Shown: positions 45,218 to 54,303 of the stretch, in pieces
Layout of the letters: every line of letters begins with the position of its first letter
How positions within the stretch are numbered: position 1 is the first letter of the stretch
NCBI RefSeq assembly: GCF_002161235.1
Contig: NZ_NFHE01000001.1
Span: 1-64,000, forward strand
Reading direction: 5' to 3'
Source of the DNA: Pseudoflavonifractor sp. An85
GTDB lineage: Bacteria > Bacillota > Clostridia > Oscillospirales > Oscillospiraceae
Length of the DNA: 64,000 bases
Position numbers and translations under genes: made by a program
The notes under the pieces: generated by a model
Seen by the model: the letters and a program-made list of their open reading frames with translations, nothing else
Database searches by the model: none
Told to the model about the DNA's origin: nothing

Positions 45218-46909
45218 ATGCTTTCTTTGCTACACATTGAGGACATTGCGGTGATCTCCCAGGGGGAAATCGCCTTCGGCCCGGGCTTTAACGTGCTCAC
45301 CGGTGAGACGGGAGCAGGTAAGTCCATCGTGGTGGACGCCATTGGAGCCATCATCGGCGGGCGTACCAGCCGGGACCTCATCCGTACGGGGGCCAAGTGC
45401 GCCCGGGTGACGGCGGTGTTTACCCAGCTGCCCGCTCTGTCCTGGTTTGAACAGTACGGCATTGCCCCGGACGAAAACGGGGAATTGTTGGTGGAGCGGG
45501 TAATTCAGCCCGACGGCAGGAACACCTGTCGGGTCAACGGCCATCCGGTGCTGGTGACCCAGCTCAAAGAGCTGGGTAGCCAGCTTTTGAACATCCACGG
45601 TCAGCACGACGGCCAGCAGCTGTTGGATGAGGAGACCCATCTGGACAGCCTGGACAACTTTGGCCACCTGGTGCCCCAGCGGGAGGACTATGGGGTGGCC
45701 TATGATCAGGTGCGCCAGCTGCGCCGCCAACTGCAAGCGGTGCATATGGACGAGGGAGAGAAGGCCCGGCGGATGGACACCCTCCAGCACCAGATTGGAG
45801 AGCTGGAGCGGGCTCAGATCCGGGTGGGCGAGGAAGAAGAACTCACCGCCCAGCGGGAAATCCTGCGCAACGCCGAGCGCATTACCCAGGCGGTGGATCA
45901 GGCATGGCAAGCATTGAGCGGCGGAGACATGTCCGACGGGGCGGTGGCCTTGCTCACCAGTGCCGAGGACGCCCTGACCCAGGGAGGGCGGTACAGCGCC
46001 GATCTGGCCGAGCTGGCCCAAAAGGTGGCTCAGCTGCGCTATGCGGCCGACGACGTGGCAGAGCTGGTGCGGGACGCCCGCAGTGACCTGGACTTCTATC
46101 CCGGTCAGCTGGATGACGTGGAGGAGCGGCTGGATCAGCTCCACCGCCTCAAGCGCAAGTACGGGGCCGACGAACAGGCCATGCTGGACTATCTGGACCG
46201 GTGTCAGAAGGAGCTGGACAGCATCCAGTTTTCCGACGAGCGCCGGGAGAAACTGGAACAAGAATTGAATCAGGCCCTGCAAGTGGCCCGTGAAAAAGCG
46301 GAAAAGCTGTCCCAGACCCGAAAAAAAGCGGCCAATGTGCTGGCAAAGCGCATCCAGGGGGAGCTGTCTGCCCTGGATATGCCTCGGGTGCAATTTGAGG
46401 TGGAGTTCGACTCCGTGGAGGGGGAGGACGGTCTGGGCGAGTGGGGCATGGACCGGGTGCGGTTTTTGATGTCCGCCAACCTGGGTGAGGACCTCAAGCC
46501 CATCCACCGCATTGCCTCCGGAGGTGAGCTCAGCCGCATTATGTTGGCGCTGAAAAATGTGCTGGCTGAGACCGACTGTGTCACCACCATGGTCTTTGAC
46601 GAGGTGGATACCGGTGTGTCCGGTCGGGCGGCCACCAAGGTGGCCCAAAAGCTCTACCAGGTGGCCCGGGGACGGCAGGTGCTGTGTGTCACCCATCTGC
46701 CCCAGATTGCCGCTATGGGCGACGTACACTTCTCCGTGGAAAAGGGAGAGCGGGATGGCCGCACCTACACCCACGTGGAGCAGTTGGACCGTTCCCAGCG
46801 GCGGGAGGAACTGGCCCGGCTCAGCGGCGGCGCTTCCACTGCAATTTTGCTGGAGGGGGCAGAAGAACAGCTGCAAAAGGCGGAAGCCTGGAAACAAACA
46901 CAAGCATAA
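45218..46909 (+). CDS. recN: DNA repair protein RecN
   Basis: 563 residues. SMC-like ATPase: Walker A TGETGAGKSIVVDA near residue 30, long coiled coil (about 150-370), signature ASGGELSRIMLAL, Walker B TMVFDEVDTGVSG. Acts early in double-strand break repair. GGAGG lies 12 nt before ATG 45218. In many Clostridia recN is followed by spoIVB and spo0A; here it is followed by a HAD phosphatase. Confidence 0.96.
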   Translation: MLSLLHIEDIAVISQGEIAFGPGFNVLTGETGAGKSIVVDAIGAIIGGRTSRDLIRTGAKCARVTAVFTQLPALSWFEQYGIAPDENGELLVERVIQPDGRNTCRVNGHPVLVTQLKELGSQLLNIHGQHDGQQLLDEETHLDSLDNFGHLVPQREDYGVAYDQVRQLRRQLQAVHMDEGEKARRMDTLQHQIGELERAQIRVGEEEELTAQREILRNAERITQAVDQAWQALSGGDMSDGAVALLTSAEDALTQGGRYSADLAELAQKVAQLRYAADDVAELVRDARSDLDFYPGQLDDVEERLDQLHRLKRKYGADEQAMLDYLDRCQKELDSIQFSDERREKLEQELNQALQVAREKAEKLSQTRKKAANVLAKRIQGELSALDMPRVQFEVEFDSVEGEDGLGEWGMDRVRFLMSANLGEDLKPIHRIASGGELSRIMLALKNVLAETDCVTTMVFDEVDTGVSGRAATKVAQKLYQVARGRQVLCVTHLPQIAAMGDVHFSVEKGERDGRTYTHVEQLDRSQRREELARLSGGASTAILLEGAEEQLQKAEAWKQTQA

Positions 46910-46927
46910 CACGGAGGAACCCTTTTC

Positions 46928-47725
46928 ATGATACGAGCCATTTTCTTTGACATTGACGGGACCATGGTGTCCTACCGCAACAAGATCATGTCCCTGAAGC
47001 TGCGGGAGGATTTGAAGGCCTTGCAGCGGGCGGGCATTCTCATCTTTGTCTGTTCCGGACGGGCCCCTCAGGACCTGAAAAGCACCGGAATGCTGCGAGA
47101 TGTGGAGTTTGACGGGTATATTACCATCAATGGCCAGTGCTGCTACAATGCCCAGGGGGTCTATCGGGACAACCCGGTGCCGGTGGAGGACCTGCGGGCC
47201 GCTATGGCGGTGCTGGATGCCCATCCGGAGCTGGCAGCTTTGGTGGAGGAGAACGGGGTGAGCTACCTCACCTGCCACAACCAGCGGGTGGATGAGGTGT
47301 TCGAGTTTTTACATACCCAGAAATACCCGGTCATGCCGGTCCAGCGGATGCTGGAACACAAGACGTATCAGTTTGTCCCCTTTGTCAGTCAGAAAGAGGA
47401 GGAGCTGTTTGTCTCGGTGATGCCCGGGTGCAGCTCCACCCGCTGGCATCCCCTGGGCATCGACGTGATGGCCAAGGGGGAGGGCAAGGCCGACGGCATC
47501 CGGGCCACCATGGAGCACTATGGTTTGAAAACCGAGGAAACCATGGCCTTTGGAGATGGGGAGAACGACCTGACCATGATGGCCCTGGTGGGCACGGCGG
47601 TGGCTATGGGCGATGCGGACGACCGGGTGAAGCAGTTGGCCCATTACGTCACCGCCACGGTGGAGGATGAGGGCATTTCCCAGGCCCTGCGCCACTTCGA
47701 GATTCTCCCCCAAGAAAGCGTTTGA
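46928..47725 (+). CDS. HAD-superfamily phosphatase (Cof/YbjI-type)
   Basis: 265 residues. Nucleophile motif FFDIDGTMVS near residue 6, Ser motif FVCSGR, and C-terminal FGDGENDLTMM with metal-binding Asps; a large C2 cap (about residues 85-190) marks the Cof type. Probably a sugar-phosphate or flavin-phosphate phosphatase; substrate unknown. GGAGG precedes the ATG. Confidence 0.92.
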   Translation: MIRAIFFDIDGTMVSYRNKIMSLKLREDLKALQRAGILIFVCSGRAPQDLKSTGMLRDVEFDGYITINGQCCYNAQGVYRDNPVPVEDLRAAMAVLDAHPELAALVEENGVSYLTCHNQRVDEVFEFLHTQKYPVMPVQRMLEHKTYQFVPFVSQKEEELFVSVMPGCSSTRWHPLGIDVMAKGEGKADGIRATMEHYGLKTEETMAFGDGENDLTMMALVGTAVAMGDADDRVKQLAHYVTATVEDEGISQALRHFEILPQESV

Positions 47726-47750
47726 CAAGCACGGATTGCTGTGCTATCAT
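47722..47750 (+). promoter_or_regulatory. Sigma-A promoter of the Tyr T-box operon
   Basis: TTGACA at 47722-47727, 17-nt spacer, TATCAT at 47745-47750. It overlaps the stop codon of the HAD gene. Confidence 0.88.
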
Positions 47751-47756
47751 CAAAAC

Positions 47757-48027
47757 AATGCGTCGAAGAGGACAAGTAGCCATCACACAACGGCTCAGAG
47801 AGCTTCCGGTTGGTGCGAGGAAGTGCAGGTGTGAGGGGTGAATACACCTTGGAGCAGCCCCCTGAAACGGCCCCGGATGTGGGGAAAGTAGGGGAGGACG
47901 GGTGCGCCCGATATCGCGCGCGGAGTTGTTGACAACTCCCTGAGGCCGACTTTCGCGAGGAAGCGGCAAACAGAGGTGGTACCGCGTCTTTCACGCCCTC
48001 TGTCCTACGGGACAGGGGGTGTTTTTA
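47757..48027 (+). promoter_or_regulatory. T-box leader, tyrosine specifier (UAC)
   Basis: Stem I with cagagagc and the specifier TAC at 47843-47845 (after gtgaa, followed by A, nine bases before the end of ttggag). T-box cagaggtggtaccgcgt at about 47971-47987. Terminator hairpin gccctctgtcc / ggacagggggt with T5 at 47995-48026. TGGT bulge fits discriminator A of tRNA-Tyr. Confidence 0.94.
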
Positions 48028-48030
48028 TTT

Positions 48031-48900
48031 ATGTCAATGCAAAAGTCTGAGCACAACGGCGTGGTGCTGGTGCTTCTGGCCGCTATTTTGTATAGCCTGG
48101 GTGGGGTGTGCATCAAGATCATTCCCTGGAGCAGCATGTCCATCAACAGTGGGCGCAATCTCATCTCCCTGGTGGTCATTGGGGTGTACCTGTGGCGCAT
48201 GGGGCATCGGCCCCGGTTCAACCCTTGGATCGGGCTGGGTGCTCTGGCCATCTGCGGCACCAACACCCTGTTTACCATGGCCAACAAGATGACTACGGCA
48301 GCCAATGCCATTGTGCTGCAATTTACCGCTCCCATCTTCGTGCTGCTGCTCACCGCCCTGGTGTGGCGGAAGCTGCCACGGCGAGGCGAGCTGGTGGCCT
48401 GCGGCGTGGTGGTGCTGGGGGTTCTGTGCTTTTTTGTGGACAGCCTCCAGGCAGGTGGTATGGCGGGCAACGTGGTGGCTTTGCTGTCCGGGTTTAGCTA
48501 TGCGGGGGTGTTTCTCCTCCAGGACATGCCGGACTGTGACCCCATCTCCTCGGTGTTCTGGGGCAACGTGTGCAGCGCGGTGATTGGCCTGCCCTGGCTG
48601 GTGGCGGAGCGCAGCGTGACAGCGACCTCCCTGGTGAGCCTGGTGGTACTGGGTGTGTTCCAGGTGGGGCTGGCCTACATCCTGCTGACCATGGGACTGG
48701 CGCGCACCTCGGCGGTGACCGCCAGTCTGGTCTCCGGTATCGAGCCCATTTTGAACCCCATTTTGGTGGCCCTCATTTACCATGAGACCATTGGCGGGAT
48801 GTCCCTGTTGGGGGCGGTCATCGTCATTGGCGGCGTGGTTGGATATAATGTGTGGAAGACGAAAGCGGATGCGGCCCAGGCCGTGCCCGATAAATCATGA
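48031..48900 (+). CDS. EamA/DMT-family transporter under Tyr T-box control
   Basis: 289 residues, ten membrane helices in two EamA repeats. Conserved features include ILYSLGGVCIKI, an FTAPIFVLLL segment in the first repeat and GIEPILNPILVALIY in the second. DMT exporters or importers move small metabolites. Because it is the first gene after a tyrosine T-box and precedes tyrS, tyrosine or an aromatic precursor is the inferred substrate. The ATG lies only 4 nt past the terminator T tract, and the GGGGGT that would be its ribosome site lies in the terminator stem, so translation may be controlled as well. Confidence 0.87.
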   Translation: MSMQKSEHNGVVLVLLAAILYSLGGVCIKIIPWSSMSINSGRNLISLVVIGVYLWRMGHRPRFNPWIGLGALAICGTNTLFTMANKMTTAANAIVLQFTAPIFVLLLTALVWRKLPRRGELVACGVVVLGVLCFFVDSLQAGGMAGNVVALLSGFSYAGVFLLQDMPDCDPISSVFWGNVCSAVIGLPWLVAERSVTATSLVSLVVLGVFQVGLAYILLTMGLARTSAVTASLVSGIEPILNPILVALIYHETIGGMSLLGAVIVIGGVVGYNVWKTKADAAQAVPDKS

Positions 48901-48916
48901 TAAAGGAGTAAGTTTG

Positions 48917-50146
48917 ATGAAATTATACGACGAACTGGTCCACCGTGGCCTCATCGCCCAGGTGACCAACGAGGAAGAGATTCGAGAGATGATCGACAAC
49001 GGCAAGGCCACCTTCTACATCGGTTTTGACCCCACTGCCGACTCCCTCCACGTGGGCCACTTCATGGCTCTGTGCCTGATGAAGCGTCTGCAAATGGCAG
49101 GTAACCGCCCCATTGCCCTCATTGGCGGCGGCACCGGCATGGTGGGCGACCCCTCCGGCCGCAGCGACATGCGCACCATGATGACCCCCGAGACCATCCA
49201 GCACAACTGTGAGTGTTTCAAAAAGCAGATGGAGCGGTTCATTGAGTTTGGCGAGGGCAAGGCCATGATGGTCAACAATGCCGACTGGCTGATGGACCTG
49301 AACTATGTGGAGCTGCTGCGGGAAGTGGGCGCCTGCTTCTCCGTGAACAACATGCTTCGCGCTGAGTGCTACAAGCAGCGCATGGAAAAGGGTCTGAGCT
49401 TCCTGGAGTTCAACTACATGATTATGCAGTCCTACGACTTCTACTACCTGTTCCAGCACTACAACTGCAACATGCAGTTTGGCGGCAACGACCAGTGGTC
49501 CAACATGCTGGGCGGCACCGAGCTCATCCGCCGCAAGCTGGGCCAGGATGCCCACGCCATGACCATCACCCTGCTGCTCAACAGTGAGGGTAAGAAGATG
49601 GGCAAGACCGCTGCCGGCGCTGTGTGGCTGGACCCCAACAAGACCAGCCCCTACGACTTCTACCAGTACTGGCGGAACGTGGAGGATGCCGATGTGCTCA
49701 AGTGCATCCGTATGCTCACCTTCCTGCCTCTGGAGCAGATCGATGAGATGGACAGCTGGGAGGGTAGCCAGTTGAACAAGGCTAAGGAAATTCTGGCCTA
49801 CGAGCTCACCGCCCTGGTTCACGGCAAGGAGGAGGCGGAGAAGGCTCAGGCCGCTGCCAAAGCTCTGTTTGCCGGCGGCGGAGACCGCTCCAGCATGCCC
49901 ACCACCACCCTGTGCCAGGACGACTTCTGCGAGGGTAAGATCGGCATTCTGGACCTGCTGGTCAAGTGCGGCCTGTGCCCCTCCAAGGGTGAGGCCCGCC
50001 GTCTGGTGCAGCAGGGCGGCGTGTCCGTCAACGAGGAGAAGGTCACCGACGTCAACGCCCAGTTCTGCTGTCAGGACTGCGGCACCGACGGGGCCATCAT
50101 CAAAAAGGGTAAGAAGGTCTTCCACTGCGTGAAGGTTGCCGAATAA
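48917..50146 (+). CDS. tyrS: Tyrosyl-tRNA synthetase
   Basis: 409 residues. Class I synthetase: GFDPTADSLHVGHFMAL (HIGH-like), Tyr-site YDFYYLFQHYNCNMQFGGNDQ, KMGKTAAG (KMSKS-like), and a C-terminal S4 domain (ILDLLVKCGLCPSKGEARR). AAAGGAG precedes ATG 48917. Downstream of EamA by 16 nt, within the tyrosine T-box operon. Confidence 0.97.
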   Translation: MKLYDELVHRGLIAQVTNEEEIREMIDNGKATFYIGFDPTADSLHVGHFMALCLMKRLQMAGNRPIALIGGGTGMVGDPSGRSDMRTMMTPETIQHNCECFKKQMERFIEFGEGKAMMVNNADWLMDLNYVELLREVGACFSVNNMLRAECYKQRMEKGLSFLEFNYMIMQSYDFYYLFQHYNCNMQFGGNDQWSNMLGGTELIRRKLGQDAHAMTITLLLNSEGKKMGKTAAGAVWLDPNKTSPYDFYQYWRNVEDADVLKCIRMLTFLPLEQIDEMDSWEGSQLNKAKEILAYELTALVHGKEEAEKAQAAAKALFAGGGDRSSMPTTTLCQDDFCEGKIGILDLLVKCGLCPSKGEARRLVQQGGVSVNEEKVTDVNAQFCCQDCGTDGAIIKKGKKVFHCVKVAE

Positions 50147-50147
50147 C

Positions 50148-50193
50148 AAAAAAGTCCTCTTGGACAGCAGCTGCTGTCCAAGAGGACTTTTTT
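50148..50193. terminator. Bidirectional terminator
   Basis: A 46-nt perfect palindrome (50148-50170 / 50171-50193) with A6 and T6 ends, between convergent tyrS and dapB. Confidence 0.95.
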
Positions 50194-50944
50194 ATACCAA
50201 ATAAGACATGTCGTACAGGCCGGGGGCTTGGACCTGGGCCAAAAATTTGGCGGCCCGAACGGCCCCATTGGCAAAGACCTCTCGGCTGGCGGCGTGGTGG
50301 CTGAGTTCAATGACCTCATCCCGTCCGGCGAAAATCACCGTGTGGTCACCTACAATGGTGCCGCCCCGCACGGCGGAGATGCCAATCTCGTGGGGACCAC
50401 GGGGTTGGCGTACACTGTGGCGGTCATACACATACTCCGGCTCATAGGGCAGGGCAGAGGCGGCGGCGTCGGCGATCATCAGCGCGGTGCCGCTGGGAGC
50501 GTCCACCTTGCGGTGGTGGTGTCGCTCCACAATCTCCACGTCGTAGTCCTGCCCCAGCACGGCGGCGGCCTTTTTCACCAGATCCAGGAGCACGTTGACG
50601 CCCAGGGACATGTTAGCCGAGCGGAACACAGGAATGTGCTGGGCGGCCTGGGAAATAGTCTCCAGCTGTTCCTGGTCATACCCTGTGGTGGCCAGCACCA
50701 CGGGGAGATTGCGCGCCTGACACATCTCCAGCAGAGGAGCCAGAGCGGAAGGGTGGGAGAAGTCGATGACGGCATCCGCCTCCACATTGCAAGAGGCAGG
50801 GGAGGAGAACACGGGGAAATCCGGGTTCTTCTGGCCCAGAATATCAATGCCTGCCACCACCTCCACCTGAGGATCAGAGGCGCAGATGTCGGCCACCACA
50901 CGGCCCATGTGGCCGTTGCAGCCGGAAATGATTATCTTTTGCAT
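50192..50944 (-). CDS. dapB: 4-Hydroxy-tetrahydrodipicolinate reductase
   Basis: 250 residues. N-terminal IIISGCNGHMGRVVADI, ATTGYDQEQ, and the catalytic region ERHHHRKVDAPSGTAL. Reduces the DapA product to tetrahydrodipicolinate, the substrate of DapL. Third gene of the leftward asd-dapA-dapB operon; AAGGAG precedes the start. Confidence 0.96.
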   Translation of the reverse strand: MQKIIISGCNGHMGRVVADICASDPQVEVVAGIDILGQKNPDFPVFSSPASCNVEADAVIDFSHPSALAPLLEMCQARNLPVVLATTGYDQEQLETISQAAQHIPVFRSANMSLGVNVLLDLVKKAAAVLGQDYDVEIVERHHHRKVDAPSGTALMIADAAASALPYEPEYVYDRHSVRQPRGPHEIGISAVRGGTIVGDHTVIFAGRDEVIELSHHAASREVFANGAVRAAKFLAQVQAPGLYDMSYLV

Positions 50945-50955
50945 GGGAGCGCTCC

Positions 50956-51843
50956 TTACAGCAGGCCCATGCGGGCCATGGAATTGCGCAGAGTTTCCAG
51001 GTTCTTCTCCGACATGTCACATAGGGGCAGTCGCAGTCCACCCATGTCCATGCCTACCAGATTCAAAGCGGCCTTGATGGGGATGGGGTTGACCTCCAGG
51101 AACAAAGCGTCGATGAGGTCCATGTACTGGATTTGCAGCTTGGAGGCAGCCTCAAAGTCGTTGTCCAGGCACAGACGGGTCATCTTGACCATGACCTCGG
51201 GGATGAGGTTGGAGGCCACCGAGATGACGCCCTTGGCCCCCAGGGCCATCATGGGTACCACCTGGTCGTCGTTGCCGGACCAGATGTAGAAGTCATCCCC
51301 ACACAGGTACCGGGTGTGGGCCAGCAGGGAGAAGTTGCCGGAGGCCTCTTTCACGCCGTTGATTTGGGGGTTCTGGGCCAAGTGACGGTAGGTTTCTGCA
51401 GTGAAGGACACGCCGGTGCGGCTAGGTACGTTGTAGAGAATGATGGGCAGATCCACCCGATCAGCGATGTACTCGTAGTGGCGAATGAGGCCGGTCTGGC
51501 TGGCCTTGTTGTAGTAGGGGGTGACGTGGAGCAGGGCATCGGCGCCGGAGTCCTGGGCGTGCTGGGACAGGTAGACGGCGGCGGAGGTGTCGTTGCTGCC
51601 TGCGCCGGCAATCACCTTCACTCGGTGGTTGACCCGCTTGACGCAGAACTCCACCGCGGCAATGTGCTCCCGGATGGACATGGTGGCGGACTCACCGGTG
51701 GTACCACAGACGCACACGGCATCCACGCCAGCCTCGATTTGGGCATCAATGAGCTTGCCAAAGGCGTCATAGTTGATGGCACCATTGGGGTCAAAGGGGG
51801 TGACTAGAGCCGGACAGGCGCCGGTAAAGACGGGGGTGCGCAT
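50956..51843 (-). CDS. dapA: 4-Hydroxy-tetrahydrodipicolinate synthase
   Basis: 295 residues. Class I aldolase: CGTTGESATMS near residue 45, YNVPSRTGV near 135, and the Schiff-base Lys in GVKEASG near 162. Condenses pyruvate with aspartate semialdehyde. ATG 51843 follows AAAGGAAG; a longer frame to 51912 lacks a ribosome site and enters asd. Confidence 0.96.
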   Translation of the reverse strand: MRTPVFTGACPALVTPFDPNGAINYDAFGKLIDAQIEAGVDAVCVCGTTGESATMSIREHIAAVEFCVKRVNHRVKVIAGAGSNDTSAAVYLSQHAQDSGADALLHVTPYYNKASQTGLIRHYEYIADRVDLPIILYNVPSRTGVSFTAETYRHLAQNPQINGVKEASGNFSLLAHTRYLCGDDFYIWSGNDDQVVPMMALGAKGVISVASNLIPEVMVKMTRLCLDNDFEAASKLQIQYMDLIDALFLEVNPIPIKAALNLVGMDMGGLRLPLCDMSEKNLETLRNSMARMGLL

Positions 51844-51878
51844 AGGGCAACTTCCTTTCTTTGAGAGATGGGGGTGGA

Positions 51879-52967
51879 TTAGTGGATGGGGTCCATGTAC
51901 CCTTCTGCACACAACAGTTCAGCCAGCAGCACAGCGCCGCCAGCAGCGCCACGCAGGGTGTTGTGGGAGAGGGAGACAAACTTGTAGTCGTACTGAGTAT
52001 CTTCTCGCAGACGGCCCACGGAAATGGCCATGCCGCCCTCCAGGTCCCGGTCCAGCTTGGCCTGGGGCCGGTTGTCCTCCTCAAAGTAGTGGAGGAACTG
52101 CTGGGGAGCGGTGGGCAGTTTCAACTCCTGGGCGCGGCCCTGGTAGGTGCGCCAAGCTTCTTTGATCTGCTCCACGGTGGGCTTGTTTTTAAAGGTGACA
52201 AAGGCTGCGGCGGTGTGGCCGTTGGACACGGGTACCCGCAGGCACTGGGCGGTGATGGCGGGGGCGTCGGCGTTGACGATGACCCCGTTTTCCACCCGGC
52301 CCCACACCTTCAAAGGCTCCTGCTCGCTCTTTTCCTCCTCGCCGCCAATGTAGGGAATGAGATTATCCACCATTTCCGGCCAGGTCTCAAAGGTCTTGCC
52401 CGCCCCGGAAATGGCCTGATACGTACACACCAGCACCTTCTCGATGCCATAGCCCAGCAGAGGAGTGAGGGCGGGGACATAGCTCTGGATGGAGCAGTTG
52501 GATTTCACCGCGATGAAGCCCCGCTGGGTGCCCAGCCGCTTTCTCTGAGCGGGAATGACCTCCAGGTGCTGGGGGTTGATTTCGGGGATCACCATAGGCA
52601 CATCGGGGGTCCAGCGGTGAGCGGAGTTGTTGGACACCACCGGGCATTCGTGCTTGGCATAGGCTTCTTCCAGGGCCTGAATCTCCGCCTTGGTCATATC
52701 CACCGCAGAAAAGACGAAGTCCACGGCGGAGGAAATTTGATCCACGTCATCCTGGGCGCTGAGGAGGGTCATGTCACGGGCTTCCTCGGGAATAGGCACA
52801 TCCATGGCCCAGCGACCAGCCACTGCCTCCTCATACCGCTTTCCAGCGGAACGGGGGCTGGCAGCCAGAACCGTGAGCTGGAACCAGGGGTGATTGGCCA
52901 ACAGGGTGACGAAACGCTGTCCCACCATACCGGTGGAGCCGATGATACCGACTTTGTATGTTCTCAC
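51879..52967 (-). CDS. asd: Aspartate-semialdehyde dehydrogenase
   Basis: 362 residues, of the archaeal/fungal-like Asd subfamily. Dinucleotide motif GIIGSTGMVGQRF, VKSNCSIQSYVPAL with catalytic Cys near residue 155, and RVPVSNGHTAAAFV with catalytic His. Supplies aspartate semialdehyde for lysine, methionine and threonine. AGGAGG lies upstream of the start. First gene of the leftward operon. No convincing promoter was found for it. Confidence 0.95.
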   Translation of the reverse strand: MRTYKVGIIGSTGMVGQRFVTLLANHPWFQLTVLAASPRSAGKRYEEAVAGRWAMDVPIPEEARDMTLLSAQDDVDQISSAVDFVFSAVDMTKAEIQALEEAYAKHECPVVSNNSAHRWTPDVPMVIPEINPQHLEVIPAQRKRLGTQRGFIAVKSNCSIQSYVPALTPLLGYGIEKVLVCTYQAISGAGKTFETWPEMVDNLIPYIGGEEEKSEQEPLKVWGRVENGVIVNADAPAITAQCLRVPVSNGHTAAAFVTFKNKPTVEQIKEAWRTYQGRAQELKLPTAPQQFLHYFEEDNRPQAKLDRDLEGGMAISVGRLREDTQYDYKFVSLSHNTLRGAAGGAVLLAELLCAEGYMDPIH

Positions 52968-53004
52968 AGGGATGACCTCCTCCTGCCCACAGGAAAGAAA
53001 GTGG

Positions 53005-53034
53005 TTGAAAGGTGGGCAGATGTTGTATTATAAT
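53005..53034 (+). promoter_or_regulatory. Probable promoter for queA
   Basis: TTGAAA at 53005-53010, 18-nt spacer, TATAAT at 53029-53034. It would give a 215-nt leader with a small GC hairpin near 53055. A symmetric AT stretch also offers a -10 on the minus strand for asd, without a good -35. The rest of the 290-nt gap shows nothing else clear. Confidence 0.5.
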
Positions 53035-53257
53035 AGAGCAGAATGTGCACCGATGGGGGGAGTGTCCCTCCAACGAATAACGACAGAATGCTTACAAGAC
53101 ATCATAACATTATCGCATTAAAGTGTCAATTTGTCATTTCCTTTTTTGGACAAAAAATTTCCATAGAAGATGACTGAAAGAGACGTGACAGAATATGGTA
53201 TGCGGCAGAAGAAGTGAGTATGCCGCAGGTTATGGTGGAAAGAACGGTGGGAAAAGC

Positions 53258-54280
53258 GTGAAAACATCTGATTTTTATTTTGATTTGCCCGAGGGGCTCA
53301 TTGCTCAGACTCCGCTGGAGCGGCGGGATAGCTCTCGGTTGCTGACCCTGGATAAAACCACAGGTCGGACCCAACACATGCACTTCTATGACCTGCCCAA
53401 GCTGTTGCGGGCCGGAGACTGCCTGGTGCTCAACGACAGCCGGGTATTGCCCGCGCGTCTGCTGGGCCATCGTAGCGGAGGCGGAGCCTGTGAGGTGCTG
53501 CTGCTCATCGACCGGGGCGAGAAGGTGTGGGAGTGTCTGGTGCGCCCGGGTAAGAAGTTGCGCACCGGGGCCAAAATCAGCTTCGGCGAGGGCGAGCTCA
53601 CCGCTGAGGTGGTGGGAGAAGTGGAGGGGGGCAATCGCCTGGTCCGCTTCGACTACGAGGGAATTTTCCTGGAAACCTTGGAGAAGCTGGGGAAGATGCC
53701 TCTACCTCCCTACATCAAGGAGGAGCTGCAGGACGCCGAGCGATACCAGACGGTGTACTCCAAGGTGGTGGGCTCTGCTGCTGCTCCCACCGCTGGCTTG
53801 CACTTTACCCCTGAGCTGCTTCAACAGGTGCAGGACATGGGGGTGAAGGTGTGTTATGTCACCCTCCATGTGGGCCTGGGAACCTTTCGCCCGGTGAAGG
53901 CCGAAGAAGTCACCGACCACGAGATGCACTCGGAGTACTGCGTCATCTCTCAGGAGACGGCGGATATCATCAACCAGACCAAGGCCTCCGGAGGCAGGGT
54001 GATCTGCGTGGGCACCACCTCCTGCCGTACCATTGAAAGCTGGGCCAACGAGGACGGAACCATGGAGGCCAAGGCGGGGTGGACCAACATCTTCATCTAC
54101 CCCGGCTACCGGTTCAAGGTGCTGGACGGCCTGATCACCAATTTCCACTTGCCGGAATCCACCCTCATCATGCTGGTCTCCGCCCTGGCGGGCCGGGAGC
54201 ATGTATTGGCGGCGTACAAAGATGCGGTGGAGAACCGGTACCGATTCTTCAGCTTTGGAGATGCCATGTTCATCTCCTGA
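53258..54280 (+). CDS. queA: S-adenosylmethionine:tRNA ribosyltransferase-isomerase
   Basis: 340 residues, the normal length. [19 protein letters not shown] at the start, [23 protein letters not shown] and [17 protein letters not shown] are family motifs. Adds the epoxycyclopentane unit to preQ1 in tRNA. GTG 53258 is chosen to match family length; the frame is open upstream. Confidence 0.95.
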   Translation: MKTSDFYFDLPEGLIAQTPLERRDSSRLLTLDKTTGRTQHMHFYDLPKLLRAGDCLVLNDSRVLPARLLGHRSGGGACEVLLLIDRGEKVWECLVRPGKKLRTGAKISFGEGELTAEVVGEVEGGNRLVRFDYEGIFLETLEKLGKMPLPPYIKEELQDAERYQTVYSKVVGSAAAPTAGLHFTPELLQQVQDMGVKVCYVTLHVGLGTFRPVKAEEVTDHEMHSEYCVISQETADIINQTKASGGRVICVGTTSCRTIESWANEDGTMEAKAGWTNIFIYPGYRFKVLDGLITNFHLPESTLIMLVSALAGREHVLAAYKDAVENRYRFFSFGDAMFIS

Positions 54281-54303
54281 CTTGAGATAAAAAGGAGAAT
54301 ATC

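Noticed and set aside
52968-53257. A preQ1 or lysine riboswitch upstream of queA or asd
   Set aside because: The gap lacks the A-rich pseudoknot tail of preQ1-I and the long conserved core of the lysine class. Only a small hairpin near 53055 was seen.
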